DNA of 64,000 nucleotides, from assembly GCF_000238255.3 (NCBI RefSeq), contig NZ_CP011040.1, positions 496,001 to 560,000 of the forward strand, given 5' to 3'. This document shows, in pieces, positions 33,055 through 42,082 of the stretch (position 1 is the first letter of the stretch; the number at the start of each line of letters is the position of its first letter). The stretch comes from Pseudoalteromonas spongiae UST010723-006 (GTDB lineage: Bacteria > Pseudomonadota > Gammaproteobacteria > Enterobacterales > Alteromonadaceae). Position numbers and translations under genes: made by a program. The notes under the pieces were generated by a model. The model saw only the letters and a program-made list of their open reading frames with translations, made no database searches and was not told the DNA's origin.

Positions 33055-34608
33055 GTGATTAATCAACAGCAAACAGGGCCACTGACATTCGGCCAAGGAC
33101 CGCTTTCAATTGAAGATATTGTCGCGATAGCAAAAGGACACACACAGGCTAAGCTGTCGAATGATACCGGATTTACTCAACGCATTGACGCAGGCGTTGC
33201 CTTTTTAGATAAATTACTCGCAGAAGACGGAGTAATTTACGGTGTAACAACTGGATACGGCGATTCCGTAACGCGCGCCGTACCCCTATCGCTAGTAAAT
33301 GAATTACCACTGCATTTAACGCGTTTTCACGGCTGTGGTTTAGGCGATGTATTTTCGAAAGAGCAGGGTCGCGCAATACTCGCGACCCGATTAAACTCTT
33401 TAGCACAAGGTTACTCGGGTGTTAGCTGGGATATGCTGACGCTGTTAAAAGAATACCTAAACCACGATGTTGTGCCTGTTATTCCACAAGAAGGTTCAGT
33501 GGGCGCAAGTGGTGATTTAACCCCACTTTCATACGTTGCCGGTGCCTTAGTTGGCGAACGCGATGTGTATTTTAATGGTGAAGTGGCAAATAGTGGCGAT
33601 GTGATGAAAGCCCTCAACCTAACGCCGCTTACGTTAAGACCTAAAGAAGGCTTGGCGATTATGAATGGTACGGCGGTGATGACAGCTCTTGCATGTCTTG
33701 CTTACGACCGCGCCGAATACCTTGTCAAACTTGCGACTCGCCTTACGTCACTTGCGAGCTTAGGGTTAATGGGAAATTCACACCATTTCGATGATATTTT
33801 ATTCTCGGTAAAACCGCATGCAGGGCAACAACAAGTGGCGGCTTGGATCCGTGACGACCTAAATTATCATACTCACCCGCGCAATGCCGACCGTCTACAA
33901 GACCGTTATTCTATTCGCTGTGCGCCGCACATTATTGGCGTGCTAGCAGATACCTTACCTTGGTTACGTCAGTTAATTGAAAACGAGCTAAACTCGGCAA
34001 ACGATAACCCAATTATTGATGGTATTGGTGAACACGTGTTGCACGGAGGTCATTTTTACGGTGGCCATATTGCAATGGCAATGGATACGCTGAAAACGGC
34101 GGTTGCTAACTTAGCTGATTTAGCCGACCGTCAAATTGCGTCATTAGTTGATAGTAAGTTTAACAATGGCTTGCCAAGTAACTTATCAAATGGCGACCCA
34201 GAGCGTCAGTACATTAACCATGGTTTTAAAGCTGTGCAAATTGGCGCATCTGCATATACTGCTGAAGCGTTAAAACTAACAATGCCGGCAAGTGTATTCT
34301 CTCGTTCTACTGAATGTCATAACCAAGATAAAGTGAGCATGGGCACCATTGCAGCGCGTGACGCACTGCGCGTTATTCAATTAACAGAGCAAGTATTAGC
34401 AAGTACGTTGTTAGCGTCAATTCAAGCATTACGTATTCGTAAAGAGCGCGGCGAAGTTGATGCCGACAGTCTTGCCAATGGATTAACCGAAATGTATCAA
34501 GACATTACTGGTTATTTCCCGAATCTTGATGAAGACCGCCCGCTTGAGCGTACTTTGCGTGACACAGTCGATGCAATTCAACAGCAGAAATGGAAGTTAT
34601 ATGAATAG
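33055..34608 (+). CDS. Aromatic amino-acid ammonia-lyase (HAL/PAL/TAL, MIO enzyme)
   Basis: A 517-residue MIO-dependent lyase that removes ammonia from an aromatic amino acid to give an acrylic acid, here probably cinnamate or 4-coumarate for the aryl starter. The MIO tripeptide Ala-Ser-Gly is at 151-153 (GSVGASGDLTPLSYVAG), the catalytic Tyr is Tyr62 (VIYGVTTGYGD), and ENELNSANDNPII supplies active-site residues near 310. The substrate-selecting pair in LTRFHGCG is Phe91-His92, mixing PAL-like and HAL-like residues. The gene starts with GTG. It has no hut neighbours, and lies between glycolipid and thioesterase genes, so histidine degradation is unlikely. Confidence 0.9.
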   Translation: MINQQQTGPLTFGQGPLSIEDIVAIAKGHTQAKLSNDTGFTQRIDAGVAFLDKLLAEDGVIYGVTTGYGDSVTRAVPLSLVNELPLHLTRFHGCGLGDVFSKEQGRAILATRLNSLAQGYSGVSWDMLTLLKEYLNHDVVPVIPQEGSVGASGDLTPLSYVAGALVGERDVYFNGEVANSGDVMKALNLTPLTLRPKEGLAIMNGTAVMTALACLAYDRAEYLVKLATRLTSLASLGLMGNSHHFDDILFSVKPHAGQQQVAAWIRDDLNYHTHPRNADRLQDRYSIRCAPHIIGVLADTLPWLRQLIENELNSANDNPIIDGIGEHVLHGGHFYGGHIAMAMDTLKTAVANLADLADRQIASLVDSKFNNGLPSNLSNGDPERQYINHGFKAVQIGASAYTAEALKLTMPASVFSRSTECHNQDKVSMGTIAARDALRVIQLTEQVLASTLLASIQALRIRKERGEVDADSLANGLTEMYQDITGYFPNLDEDRPLERTLRDTVDAIQQQKWKLYE

Positions 34609-35032
34609 TCGAGATGCGCTATTAACTACGCAGGTTGAAATTGATGTACCGTTCCACGATTGCGACCCAATGCAAGTGGTGTGGCATGGTAACTATGCCC
34701 GTTACTTTGAGGTAGCACGTTGTGAACTGTTGCGCTTGTTTGATTACGATTATGATGAAATGGCAGCCTCTGGCTTTATGTGGCCGATCATCGATATGCG
34801 TTGTAAATACATCAAACCTGCGCGTTTTCGCCAAGTGATTGTAGTAACTGCGTATTTAAAAGAATACGAAAACCGCATAAAAATTGATTATGTGATCAGC
34901 TGTAAAGAAACTGGCGAAAAGCTTACAAAAGGTTATTCGGTTCAGGTTGCGGTGGGCATTAGTGATGGTGAAATGCAGTATGTGAGCCCGCCAGCACTGA
35001 TTGAAAAACTATCAAAGGTGTTAGATGCGTAG
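34601..35032 (+). CDS. apeK: 4-hydroxybenzoyl-CoA thioesterase-family protein
   Basis: A 143-residue hotdog thioesterase of the 4HBT family. The motif VPFHDCDPMQVVWHGNYARYFEVARCELL at residues ~16-44 contains the catalytic Asp and the HGNY pocket. In aryl polyene clusters such an enzyme probably releases or edits acyl-ACP intermediates. The ATG at 34601 (MNSRDALLTT...) overlaps the ammonia-lyase end by eight bases and is preferred over the frame start 25 codons upstream. Its end overlaps the LolA-like gene by eight bases. Confidence 0.88.
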   Translation: MNSRDALLTTQVEIDVPFHDCDPMQVVWHGNYARYFEVARCELLRLFDYDYDEMAASGFMWPIIDMRCKYIKPARFRQVIVVTAYLKEYENRIKIDYVISCKETGEKLTKGYSVQVAVGISDGEMQYVSPPALIEKLSKVLDA

Positions 35033-35564
35033 CGCATTGTTAGTTTGTATTGCGTTTGTGGCGTTTTTTGCAAACGCAAATACCACGCTTGTTGATGCGT
35101 TTAGTGAGCTAAAGCTTGTTAATCAGAGCAAGGTTAGTGGACAATTTGAGCAACACAAAAAAATTAAAGTGTTAAAAAACAGTATTGTTTCCGCTGGTAG
35201 CTTTAGTGCCGATCAAAGCGGCTTTGTGTGGCAGCAAAAAACACCGATTGCTTCAACAATCCGCATGGATGAACAAGGCATTTACAGCAAAGATCATCGC
35301 GGAAATGAAAGCCAAATGACGAATGCTGATCTTTATATTCCGCTGCTACAAGCCTTGTTATTGCAAGATCCGGTTAAGTTGTCTGACTATTTACAGGTTC
35401 AATCGGTGGCAGATAATTGCATAAACTTGTCGGCAAATGAGCCGCTTGACCAAGTGTTTAGTGCGGTAAAACTGTGTGGAACAGGCACCATCTCGCGAAT
35501 TGTGCTCAGTGAGCAAGCGGGGCATACCACTGAGATCAATTTAACCTATGCCGCGGCTAATTAA
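35025..35564 (+). CDS. apeL: LolA-like outer-membrane lipid carrier
   Basis: A 179-residue periplasmic protein with a signal peptide (MRSALLVCIAFVAFFANANT, cut after ANA). The rest has the LolA-like half-barrel pattern: DAFSELKLVNQSKVSGQFEQHKKIKVLKNS, SAGSFSADQSGFVWQQKTP and IDAQGIYSKD-like stretches. LolA carries lipoproteins, and its homologues in aryl polyene clusters are thought to carry the polyene lipid across the periplasm to the outer membrane. It is encoded next to the MMPL exporter, whose start overlaps this gene by 17 bases. Confidence 0.85.
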   Translation: MRSALLVCIAFVAFFANANTTLVDAFSELKLVNQSKVSGQFEQHKKIKVLKNSIVSAGSFSADQSGFVWQQKTPIASTIRMDEQGIYSKDHRGNESQMTNADLYIPLLQALLLQDPVKLSDYLQVQSVADNCINLSANEPLDQVFSAVKLCGTGTISRIVLSEQAGHTTEINLTYAAAN

Positions 35565-37809
35565 GTTGAATTCTCACAGAATTTCCATCACGCTTGCCTT
35601 TGTTGTGATTGCTGCGTTGTTTTGTGCAATTATCGCAAAGCAGTTTACCAGCGGCGACACACAGTTTAGCAGTGATATTTTAGCAGTGGTGCCACAATCT
35701 GATGTAATTACGTCTCCTGCGATTACGCAAGCGAAGGCAATTATACAGCAGCGCTCATCAGGGCAGCTGGTGTTTAGTAGTGGCAACAAACACGCGTTAC
35801 TGGCGTTTAAGCAAAGGCTAGAGAAAAATGCTGCGCTGACTTACATACCACCACCTGATATTAAGCTCGACGAAGTGGTGGCGTTTTACTCCCGTTATCC
35901 AGGCAGTTTAATGTCGAGCAGTTATCCTAGCCAACTGTCAGAACCCAGTGAATTACTCAATTACACTTTGGCAGAATTAACCAAGCCAGACAGTACTTTA
36001 AGTGCAAGCTCGCTATCGAGCGACCCAACATTAGCATTGGCAAGTTTTCTAAATGGCGTGTCGCATACGGGCAGTATGGGGCAGCAAGATGGCTTGTTTA
36101 AAGTTCAGCTGTCACGGTCGCAACAACAGATTTTTGCCGCGGATGACGCGCACAAAACCTTTTATCTTGCGCGTTTTATGCTAACTGAAAACGGCGCAGA
36201 CTTTTCGCAAAATATCGCATTAACGCAACAAATTACCGGTTTAATTAGCCAGTTTGAGGCTGAATATAACAGCCGGATTTATTTCTCAGGCTTTGCCTTT
36301 CATGGCAGTGAAAATGCGCAACAAGCAGAATACGAAATTTCGACATTTGGCATTATTAGCTTGGTTGCAGTGGTGTTGCTTGTACTCGTATTTTTTAGAA
36401 ATTTAATTGTTATTGGGCTGATGCTGGTGACAATTTCAAACGCCTGCATTTGGGGTATGGCCGCGCTGGTATTAGTATTCGATAACATTGAATTGATTGG
36501 TTTAGTGTTTTCAGTGACCTTAATTGGCGTCGCCATAGATTACTTATTCCATGTGCTGTGCGCGGAAAAAAACACTATTACAACGAGCTTGGTTCTTGGC
36601 TTTGTAACAACTGCCGCAGGTTATGCACTTTATAGCTTTTCACCAATGGCCTTATTACAACAAGTCGCAGTGTTTATGATTTTTGGTCTGCTTGGTGCGC
36701 TTGTGTTTTCTCTTTTTTGTCAGTATGCGCTTGATCTTAAGCTTAAAAAACCGCGTATTGCTTGGGCGAATGTGTTAATGCTATTGAACCGTGAAAAAGC
36801 GAAGTTATTGGCAGTATTAGTTGTATTGTTCTCCCTTGGCTTTTTAGTGAAACCGATTGTGCATCAAGATGACGTGGCTGTTTTGAGTAATACAAGTGAG
36901 ACACTTAAACATAATGAAATGTTTAACCTCACTTTACTTGGCCAAAGTAATAAGCACCACTTTTTATTGACTGCTGACTCCATGCAGTCGGCGCTTGAAA
37001 AACAAGAGACGGTAGTTAAATGGTTGGAAAAAAACGCCAATCAGGTTGAAGTAAACAGTTTGGCAAATTACTTGCCGTCACTAAATGCGCAGCAAACTAC
37101 CTACACCTTACTACAAAATAAAGTAGTGGCGGGTCACTATACTGAGGTGAGTAATTCGCTTGGTATTAATGTGGGGGTTGAGCAATATTCGCCATTAACG
37201 GTGAGCGAATTTAAACAGTCGCCACTTAAGCAGCTGTTACCGCTTCATTTAGTGTTTGAAGATGTGCACAATGCGGTGCTTTGGTTTAATGTTGACACAT
37301 TAACGAGTGATACCCTGAATGAATTATTAAACGAACATGGAGATTTCTTGCATTTACTTGATAAACGTCAAGAAATTTCAGATGCATTAGGTCATTATCG
37401 CTCTACAGTAATGGGACTTATGGCATTAAGTGCAGTGGTTGCAATGCTCGTTATGGCACTGCGTTTTGACTTGGTTACGGCGTTATTGTCAGGGCTAATC
37501 ATTGGTTTAGTGACGCTGTGTGCATTGTTACTCTCGAGTTGGATACAAGGTGCGGTGAATTTATTTAATTACCTCGCAACAATTTTAATTTTAGCGCTGG
37601 CAATTGATTATCTAATTTTTTATCGTAGTAAAGGCTTGTGCCAAAGTAACTTGCAGGCAATAAGTTTATCATTATGTTCATCATGTTTGGTGTTTGGCAT
37701 ATTAATATTGAGTAAAACACCGGCTGTTTTTAGTTTTGGTTTAACCTTAGTTATCGGGTTAGTGAGCCTTTACCTATTGGCTCCCTGTATTGTCAAGGAA
37801 AGGAAATGA
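35548..37809 (+). CDS. apeM: MMPL/RND-family exporter of the aryl polyene cluster
   Basis: A 753-residue RND-type membrane protein related to MmpL and HpnN exporters. It has about twelve helices in two halves: TM1 near residues 9-30, a periplasmic domain (~35-255), a helix bundle (~260-405 with IISLVAVVLLVLVFF...IGVAIDYLFH), a second periplasmic domain (~435-620), and a final bundle (~625-750, with ILILALAIDYLIFYRS). The repeated AIDYL stretch carries the acidic proton-relay residue. It probably exports the lipid-linked aryl polyene to the LolA-like carrier, energised by proton flow. The apeN-side flavoprotein gene overlaps its end by four bases (ATGA). Confidence 0.9.
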   Translation: MPRLIKLNSHRISITLAFVVIAALFCAIIAKQFTSGDTQFSSDILAVVPQSDVITSPAITQAKAIIQQRSSGQLVFSSGNKHALLAFKQRLEKNAALTYIPPPDIKLDEVVAFYSRYPGSLMSSSYPSQLSEPSELLNYTLAELTKPDSTLSASSLSSDPTLALASFLNGVSHTGSMGQQDGLFKVQLSRSQQQIFAADDAHKTFYLARFMLTENGADFSQNIALTQQITGLISQFEAEYNSRIYFSGFAFHGSENAQQAEYEISTFGIISLVAVVLLVLVFFRNLIVIGLMLVTISNACIWGMAALVLVFDNIELIGLVFSVTLIGVAIDYLFHVLCAEKNTITTSLVLGFVTTAAGYALYSFSPMALLQQVAVFMIFGLLGALVFSLFCQYALDLKLKKPRIAWANVLMLLNREKAKLLAVLVVLFSLGFLVKPIVHQDDVAVLSNTSETLKHNEMFNLTLLGQSNKHHFLLTADSMQSALEKQETVVKWLEKNANQVEVNSLANYLPSLNAQQTTYTLLQNKVVAGHYTEVSNSLGINVGVEQYSPLTVSEFKQSPLKQLLPLHLVFEDVHNAVLWFNVDTLTSDTLNELLNEHGDFLHLLDKRQEISDALGHYRSTVMGLMALSAVVAMLVMALRFDLVTALLSGLIIGLVTLCALLLSSWIQGAVNLFNYLATILILALAIDYLIFYRSKGLCQSNLQAISLSLCSSCLVFGILILSKTPAVFSFGLTLVIGLVSLYLLAPCIVKERK

Positions 37810-39053
37810 AGGTAGAAAAAGTTGATGTAGTTGTAATTGGTGCAGGTCCTTCAGGCGCAGTTGCAAGTAGTTTATTAAATAAACAAGGAAAAAAGGTTGT
37901 CGTGCTTGAGCGTGAAACATTCCCACGCTTTTCAATTGGCGAGAGCTTATTACCTCAGTGCATGACCTATTTAGCTGAAGCTGGCTTAGTTGATAGTTTA
38001 AATTCACAAGCGGATGCACTTGGCTTTCAGTTTAAAAATGGTGCCGCATTTGAAAAATCAGGCGAACACACCTTTTTCGACTTTACCGATAAATTTACCG
38101 AAGGACCGGGTACTACGTTTCAAGTAAAACGTGCAGACTTTGATAAATTACTTGCCGATGGTGCAGCGCAGCAAGGGGTTACAATTCGTTATCGTCATAC
38201 TGTAATTGAAGTGACTGAACACGCAGATTTTATGCGTTTAATTGTGATTGACCAAAGCGGTGAAACCTACACGGTTGAGGCAAAATTTGTATTAGACGCA
38301 AGCGGCTTTGGTCGCGTGTTACCGCGTTTACTCGATTTAGAAAAACCGTCAAAATTCCCGGTGCGCAGTTCTTATTTCACGCATGTTGAAGACAATATTG
38401 ATGATGCTAACTTTGATCGCAATAAAATTCTAATTACTGTTCATCCAGAGCATTCAGATGTGTGGTATTGGTTAATTCCATTTTCAGATGGTACGGCAAG
38501 TATTGGTGTAGTAATTGAGCCTGAAAAAGTTGTGGCAGCTGAGCGCGAACACCAAGAGATTTTGTTTGATTATATCAATCAAGTACCCAACTTATCTCAA
38601 TTACTAAAAAATGCCAAAGCGATTGCACCTGCGCGCCAAATTAAAGGCTATTCAGCGGACGTAACACGTTTACATGGCGAGCGTTTTGCACTGTTAGGCA
38701 ATGCTGGTGAGTTCCTAGATCCTGTATTTTCAAGTGGCGTAACCATTGCACTTCGCTCTGCGTGTTTAATTGCACCTGTGGTAAATGATTTGCTCGATGG
38801 CAAAGAAGTAGATCTTGCTACACAATATGCAGATCCGCTTAAGCAAGGTGTTGATTGCTTTAAAACCTTTGTTACCGCGTGGTATGACGGTCGTTTCCAA
38901 GACGTTATCTTCCATAAAGAGCAAGATCCGCAAATCAGACAAATGGTATGCTCAATTCTTGCTGGTTATGCGTGGGATACAAGTAATCCATACGTTGCGC
39001 ATAGCGAGCGTCGTTTAGATGTATTAGCGAAGTTATGCAAAGAGTATCAGTAA
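37806..39053 (+). CDS. Flavin-dependent halogenase-like / geranylgeranyl reductase-like oxidoreductase
   Basis: A 415-residue FAD protein. FAD fingerprint VVVIGAGPSGAVASSLL (GxGxxG at 12-17), then RETFPRFSIGESLLP, an FAD-binding pattern shared by tryptophan/phenolic halogenases and geranylgeranyl reductases. It also has WYWLIP at 220-225, matching the halogenase WxWxIP motif, and Lys77 (GFQFKNGA) at the place of the catalytic halogenase lysine. It is shorter than tryptophan halogenases (about 500-540) but similar to phenol/pyrrole halogenases. Halogenase, or a polyene/aryl oxidoreductase, are both possible. It lies in the middle of the aryl polyene operon, so the substrate is probably an ACP-bound or free aryl polyene intermediate. 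Confidence 0.75.
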   Translation: MKVEKVDVVVIGAGPSGAVASSLLNKQGKKVVVLERETFPRFSIGESLLPQCMTYLAEAGLVDSLNSQADALGFQFKNGAAFEKSGEHTFFDFTDKFTEGPGTTFQVKRADFDKLLADGAAQQGVTIRYRHTVIEVTEHADFMRLIVIDQSGETYTVEAKFVLDASGFGRVLPRLLDLEKPSKFPVRSSYFTHVEDNIDDANFDRNKILITVHPEHSDVWYWLIPFSDGTASIGVVIEPEKVVAAEREHQEILFDYINQVPNLSQLLKNAKAIAPARQIKGYSADVTRLHGERFALLGNAGEFLDPVFSSGVTIALRSACLIAPVVNDLLDGKEVDLATQYADPLKQGVDCFKTFVTAWYDGRFQDVIFHKEQDPQIRQMVCSILAGYAWDTSNPYVAHSERRLDVLAKLCKEYQ

Positions 39054-39577
39054 CCTTACTAATACTGTGTTTATTGGTAGTAGGTTGTTCAAGTGCACAC
39101 CGTATTGATACGGTGTCGCTTGATCACGAAATTCACTATAAATTACAAGCAGTACCTGAAAGTTGGCCAAAAATGTCTGCATTGCAATTGGTCACAGTAA
39201 CACGGGGTGATGAGGAAAATACCTTGTTGTTACAAAGCGAACGTTCCGAGCAGCAACTCAATTTAGTTGCGCTAACAGCGCAAGGAATAAGTTTATTCTC
39301 ATTATCGCTGTTCAAAGACGGTAATTATCACGTTGAAAACCATTTACCCGGCATTAATTTGTACCCAAGCCATATGCTAGCCGATATGCAATTGGCAACA
39401 TGGCCGCTTACAAATGTAAAGCAAGGGCTACTTGGTGCATCCATTACGCAGCAGCAAGACGCACGCATTATTAGCGACCTAAATGGCGAGGTAATGCGCA
39501 TTCGCTACACAGACACCACTACGACAATTACCCACATGCGTCGTCACTACACAATCACTATCGAAGAGATAAACTAA
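39035..39577 (+). CDS. apeN: DUF3261 lipoprotein of the aryl polyene cluster
   Basis: A 180-residue DUF3261 lipoprotein, a family found mainly in aryl polyene clusters. Signal with lipobox (LLILCLLVVGCSSA, lipidated Cys18). The mature region has conserved DTVSLDHEIHYKL-like and DEENTLLLQSERSEQQLNLVALTAQGISLFSLSL stretches and ends IEEIN. It has the length and strand pattern of a LolB-like outer-membrane receptor for the exported polyene, though no function is established. It overlaps the flavoprotein gene by 19 bases and ends one base before the ketosynthase. Confidence 0.83.
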   Translation: MQRVSVTLLILCLLVVGCSSAHRIDTVSLDHEIHYKLQAVPESWPKMSALQLVTVTRGDEENTLLLQSERSEQQLNLVALTAQGISLFSLSLFKDGNYHVENHLPGINLYPSHMLADMQLATWPLTNVKQGLLGASITQQQDARIISDLNGEVMRIRYTDTTTTITHMRRHYTITIEEIN

Positions 39578-39578
39578 T

Positions 39579-40754
39579 ATGGCAATCGGTTTAAATGACT
39601 TAGGGCTTGTTTGTAGCCTAGGCGACAGTAAGCAAAGTGTGATGGCAGCACTGTCAAACAGTGAATTATCACCGCCGCAATTACTGACCAAATTTGATAA
39701 ACCGGGCAATGACGGAACTGAATTTTTTGTCGGTGCTGTAAGCGCAACGTTACCAGAAATTTGCGAACCACATTTTAATACGCGCAATAATCAATTGTTG
39801 TTAACCGCGTTCAAACAAATTGAGCAAACATTTTCAGCGCTAACAAAACAATTTGAAAAACAACGTATTGCCATTGTTTTAGGCACCAGCACTAGCGCTA
39901 TTAGTGAAGGCGAAAGCGCCTATCAGCAATTTACAGATGCGGGTGATTACCCAGCGCATTTTAATTATCGTCAGCAAGAATTACACGCGCCAAGTGAATA
40001 TTTAGCGCATATTACGGGTGCGAGTGGCCCTTGTTACACCATTTCAACAGCCTGTAGCTCAAGCGGTAAAGCATTAGTCAGTGCGCGCGGTTTAATTGAA
40101 TCGGGTATCGCAGATGTGGTGCTTTGTGGCGGCGTAGATAGTTTATGTAAAATGACCTTAAATGGTTTTAAAGCGCTTGAATCGACCGCAGCTGAATACT
40201 GTAAACCGTTTCACAGCGAGCGTGATGGTATTAATATTGGCGAGGCAGCGGCACTTTTTGTGATGAGTAAACAGCCTGCTACTGTGCGTTTATGTGGTGC
40301 AGGTGAAAGCTCTGATGCGTATCATGTTTCAGCGCCTGAACCGTCTGGCCGTGGTGCGATTGCAAGCATGACGAAAGCCTTGCAAGACGCAGGTATCGAT
40401 GCCAAAGAGATTGGTTACATTAACGCCCATGGTACCGGCACACCGAAAAACGATGAAATGGAAGCGAATGCCATTCATACTCTTGGTTTTGATTGTTTAG
40501 TGAGTTCAACCAAAGGTGTTACCGGTCATACGCTTGGTGCGGCTGGGGCATTGGAAGCGGGGATCTGTTGGTTGCTACTAAGTGATTTCAATAAAGGCGA
40601 GATTATTCCTGCCAATTACCCCGTAGCGGAACTGGATGAAAAACTTTCGCCAATTAGACTCGCAGCATCGAATTCTTCTGGTAAAATACGCTTTTGTTTA
40701 TCCAACTCGTTTGCGTTTGGTGGCAATAATGTGTCACTTGTTTTTGGTAATTAG
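39579..40754 (+). CDS. apeO: Aryl polyene ketosynthase (main condensing enzyme)
   Basis: A 391-residue beta-ketoacyl-ACP synthase with a complete Cys-His-His set: Cys159 (TISTACSSSGKAL), His284 (INAHGTGTPKNDE) and His317 (STKGVTGHTLGAAG). It probably forms the heterodimer with the cysteine-less chain-length factor and condenses malonyl units on the aryl starter. It is shorter than FabF (about 413) and lacks the usual N-terminal VVVTGxG. A 150-base gap with an internal hairpin follows it, whereas all other cluster junctions are tight. Confidence 0.9.
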   Translation: MAIGLNDLGLVCSLGDSKQSVMAALSNSELSPPQLLTKFDKPGNDGTEFFVGAVSATLPEICEPHFNTRNNQLLLTAFKQIEQTFSALTKQFEKQRIAIVLGTSTSAISEGESAYQQFTDAGDYPAHFNYRQQELHAPSEYLAHITGASGPCYTISTACSSSGKALVSARGLIESGIADVVLCGGVDSLCKMTLNGFKALESTAAEYCKPFHSERDGINIGEAAALFVMSKQPATVRLCGAGESSDAYHVSAPEPSGRGAIASMTKALQDAGIDAKEIGYINAHGTGTPKNDEMEANAIHTLGFDCLVSSTKGVTGHTLGAAGALEAGICWLLLSDFNKGEIIPANYPVAELDEKLSPIRLAASNSSGKIRFCLSNSFAFGGNNVSLVFGN

Positions 40755-40847
40755 CGCATCAACGGAAAAACACCGAATTAAAAATGTAACGCTAGGCACC
40801 TGTGCTAATTACTAAGTGCCAGCGCAAGTAAACTCGATTAAGTGCTC

Positions 40848-40864
40848 ACGCCCTATTTGGGCGT
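40848..40864 (+). terminator. Internal hairpin in the aryl polyene operon, possible attenuator
   Basis: A six-base stem ACGCCC / GGGCGT with a TATTT loop is followed by TGTTTATTTT on the + strand. It is in the only long gap of the cluster, between the first ketosynthase and the second dehydratase, and could reduce read-through into the last four genes. Confidence 0.45.
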
Positions 40865-40904
40865 TGTTTATTTTGCACCCTTAATCCGAAACTTAGGTTA
40901 ATTC

Positions 40905-41360
40905 ATGACACATTATTCGATTGAAGCGGTGCTTCCTCACGCCGACCCAATGATCTTACTCACTCGCTTGGTGAGCTATGATCAAGACTCTGCAGTTTGC
41001 GAGGTCGATATCTCTGCACAATCAGCGTTTTTTAACGAACAAACTCAATCAGTTGCAAGTTACATTGGTACTGAATATATGGCACAATCTATCGCAGCAT
41101 ACGCAGGTGCTTTAGCACTCGATGACAATGCTGCGGTTAAAATTGGATTTTTAATTGGTTCGCGTAAATATAAGACATTTACTCCTGAGTTTACGCTAGG
41201 GCAGACGTTAGCTGTTTCGGTTAAAAAACTGTTTCAAGAAGAAACAGGGTTAAGTGTATTTGAATGCCAAATTCTGCATGCAGATACGGTTCTTGCTGAA
41301 GCTAAAATCAATGTCTTTCAACCAGATGATCCTGTGCAGTTTTTAAAGGAACAACAATGA
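40905..41360 (+). CDS. apeP: 3-hydroxyacyl-ACP dehydratase, hotdog fold (second)
   Basis: A 151-residue hotdog-fold dehydratase (FabA/Z-like or 3-hydroxydecanoyl-ACP dehydratase-like of aryl polyene clusters). It contains IEAVLPHADPMILLTRLVSYDQDSAVCEVDIS and YIGTEYMAQSIAAYAGALA, the latter aligning with the active-site helix. The FabZ-type catalytic His motif is replaced by LPHADPMILL (His12), as in its family. It probably pairs with the first dehydratase. An overlap of four bases with the ketoreductase (ATGA) shows coupling. Confidence 0.85.
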   Translation: MTHYSIEAVLPHADPMILLTRLVSYDQDSAVCEVDISAQSAFFNEQTQSVASYIGTEYMAQSIAAYAGALALDDNAAVKIGFLIGSRKYKTFTPEFTLGQTLAVSVKKLFQEETGLSVFECQILHADTVLAEAKINVFQPDDPVQFLKEQQ

Positions 41361-42082
41361 CAAAACGTGTATTAGTAACTGGCTCAAGTCGCGGAATTGG
41401 CAAGGCCATCGCATTAAGATTGGCCGAAGACGGATTCGATATTACGCTTCATTGCCGCAGTGGCATTGACGCGGCAATGCAAGTAAAAGAACAAATAGAA
41501 GCACTTGGCCGTCACGTTAGCCTTGTTCAATTTGACGTATGTGACCGTAAAAAAACGCAGCAAGCATTGCTTGCGGATGTCGAAGCCCATGGAGCGTATT
41601 ATGGCGTTGTCTGCAATGCCGGTGTAACACGCGATACTGCCTTTCCTGCAATGACAGGTGAAGAGTGGGATGAAGTATTAACCACAGGATTAGATGGTTT
41701 TTACAACGTAGTGCAACCTTTGGTGATGCCGATGATCCAAACTCGTAAAGGCGGCCGCATTATCACTATGGCGTCGGTATCGGGCATTGCAGGTAACCGT
41801 GGTCAGGTTAACTATAGCGCAGCAAAAGCGGGTTTAATTGGTGCAACTAAGGCACTGGCGCTGGAAGTGGCAAAACGTAAAATTACAGTAAATTGCGTCG
41901 CACCGGGTTTAGTTGCAACCGATATGGTTGATGATTTACCAGTCGATGAGATTTTAAAAATGGTACCTATGCGCCGTATGGCAGAGCCAAAAGAAGTGGC
42001 GGGTACAGTGGCATTTTTAATGTCAGATGACGCTGCCTATATTACGCGTCAGGTTATTTCGGTAAATGGTGGGTTAGTTTAG
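41357..42082 (+). CDS. apeQ: 3-oxoacyl-ACP reductase (FabG-like) of the aryl polyene cluster
   Basis: A 241-residue short-chain dehydrogenase/reductase. NADPH motif TGSSRGIG (8-15), structural CNAGV (86-90), catalytic Ser140-Tyr153-Lys157 (MASVSGIAGNRGQVNYSAAKAG), and FabG-like C-terminus APGLVATDM. It reduces the 3-oxo-acyl intermediate during each elongation cycle. Length matches FabG (244). It overlaps the upstream dehydratase by four bases and the downstream ketosynthase by one. Confidence 0.93.
   Translation: MTKRVLVTGSSRGIGKAIALRLAEDGFDITLHCRSGIDAAMQVKEQIEALGRHVSLVQFDVCDRKKTQQALLADVEAHGAYYGVVCNAGVTRDTAFPAMTGEEWDEVLTTGLDGFYNVVQPLVMPMIQTRKGGRIITMASVSGIAGNRGQVNYSAAKAGLIGATKALALEVAKRKITVNCVAPGLVATDMVDDLPVDEILKMVPMRRMAEPKEVAGTVAFLMSDDAAYITRQVISVNGGLV

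Noticed and set aside
33055..34608. Histidine ammonia-lyase (hutH) call
   Set aside because: No other hut genes, and placement inside the aryl polyene operon; selectivity residues are not the standard HAL set.
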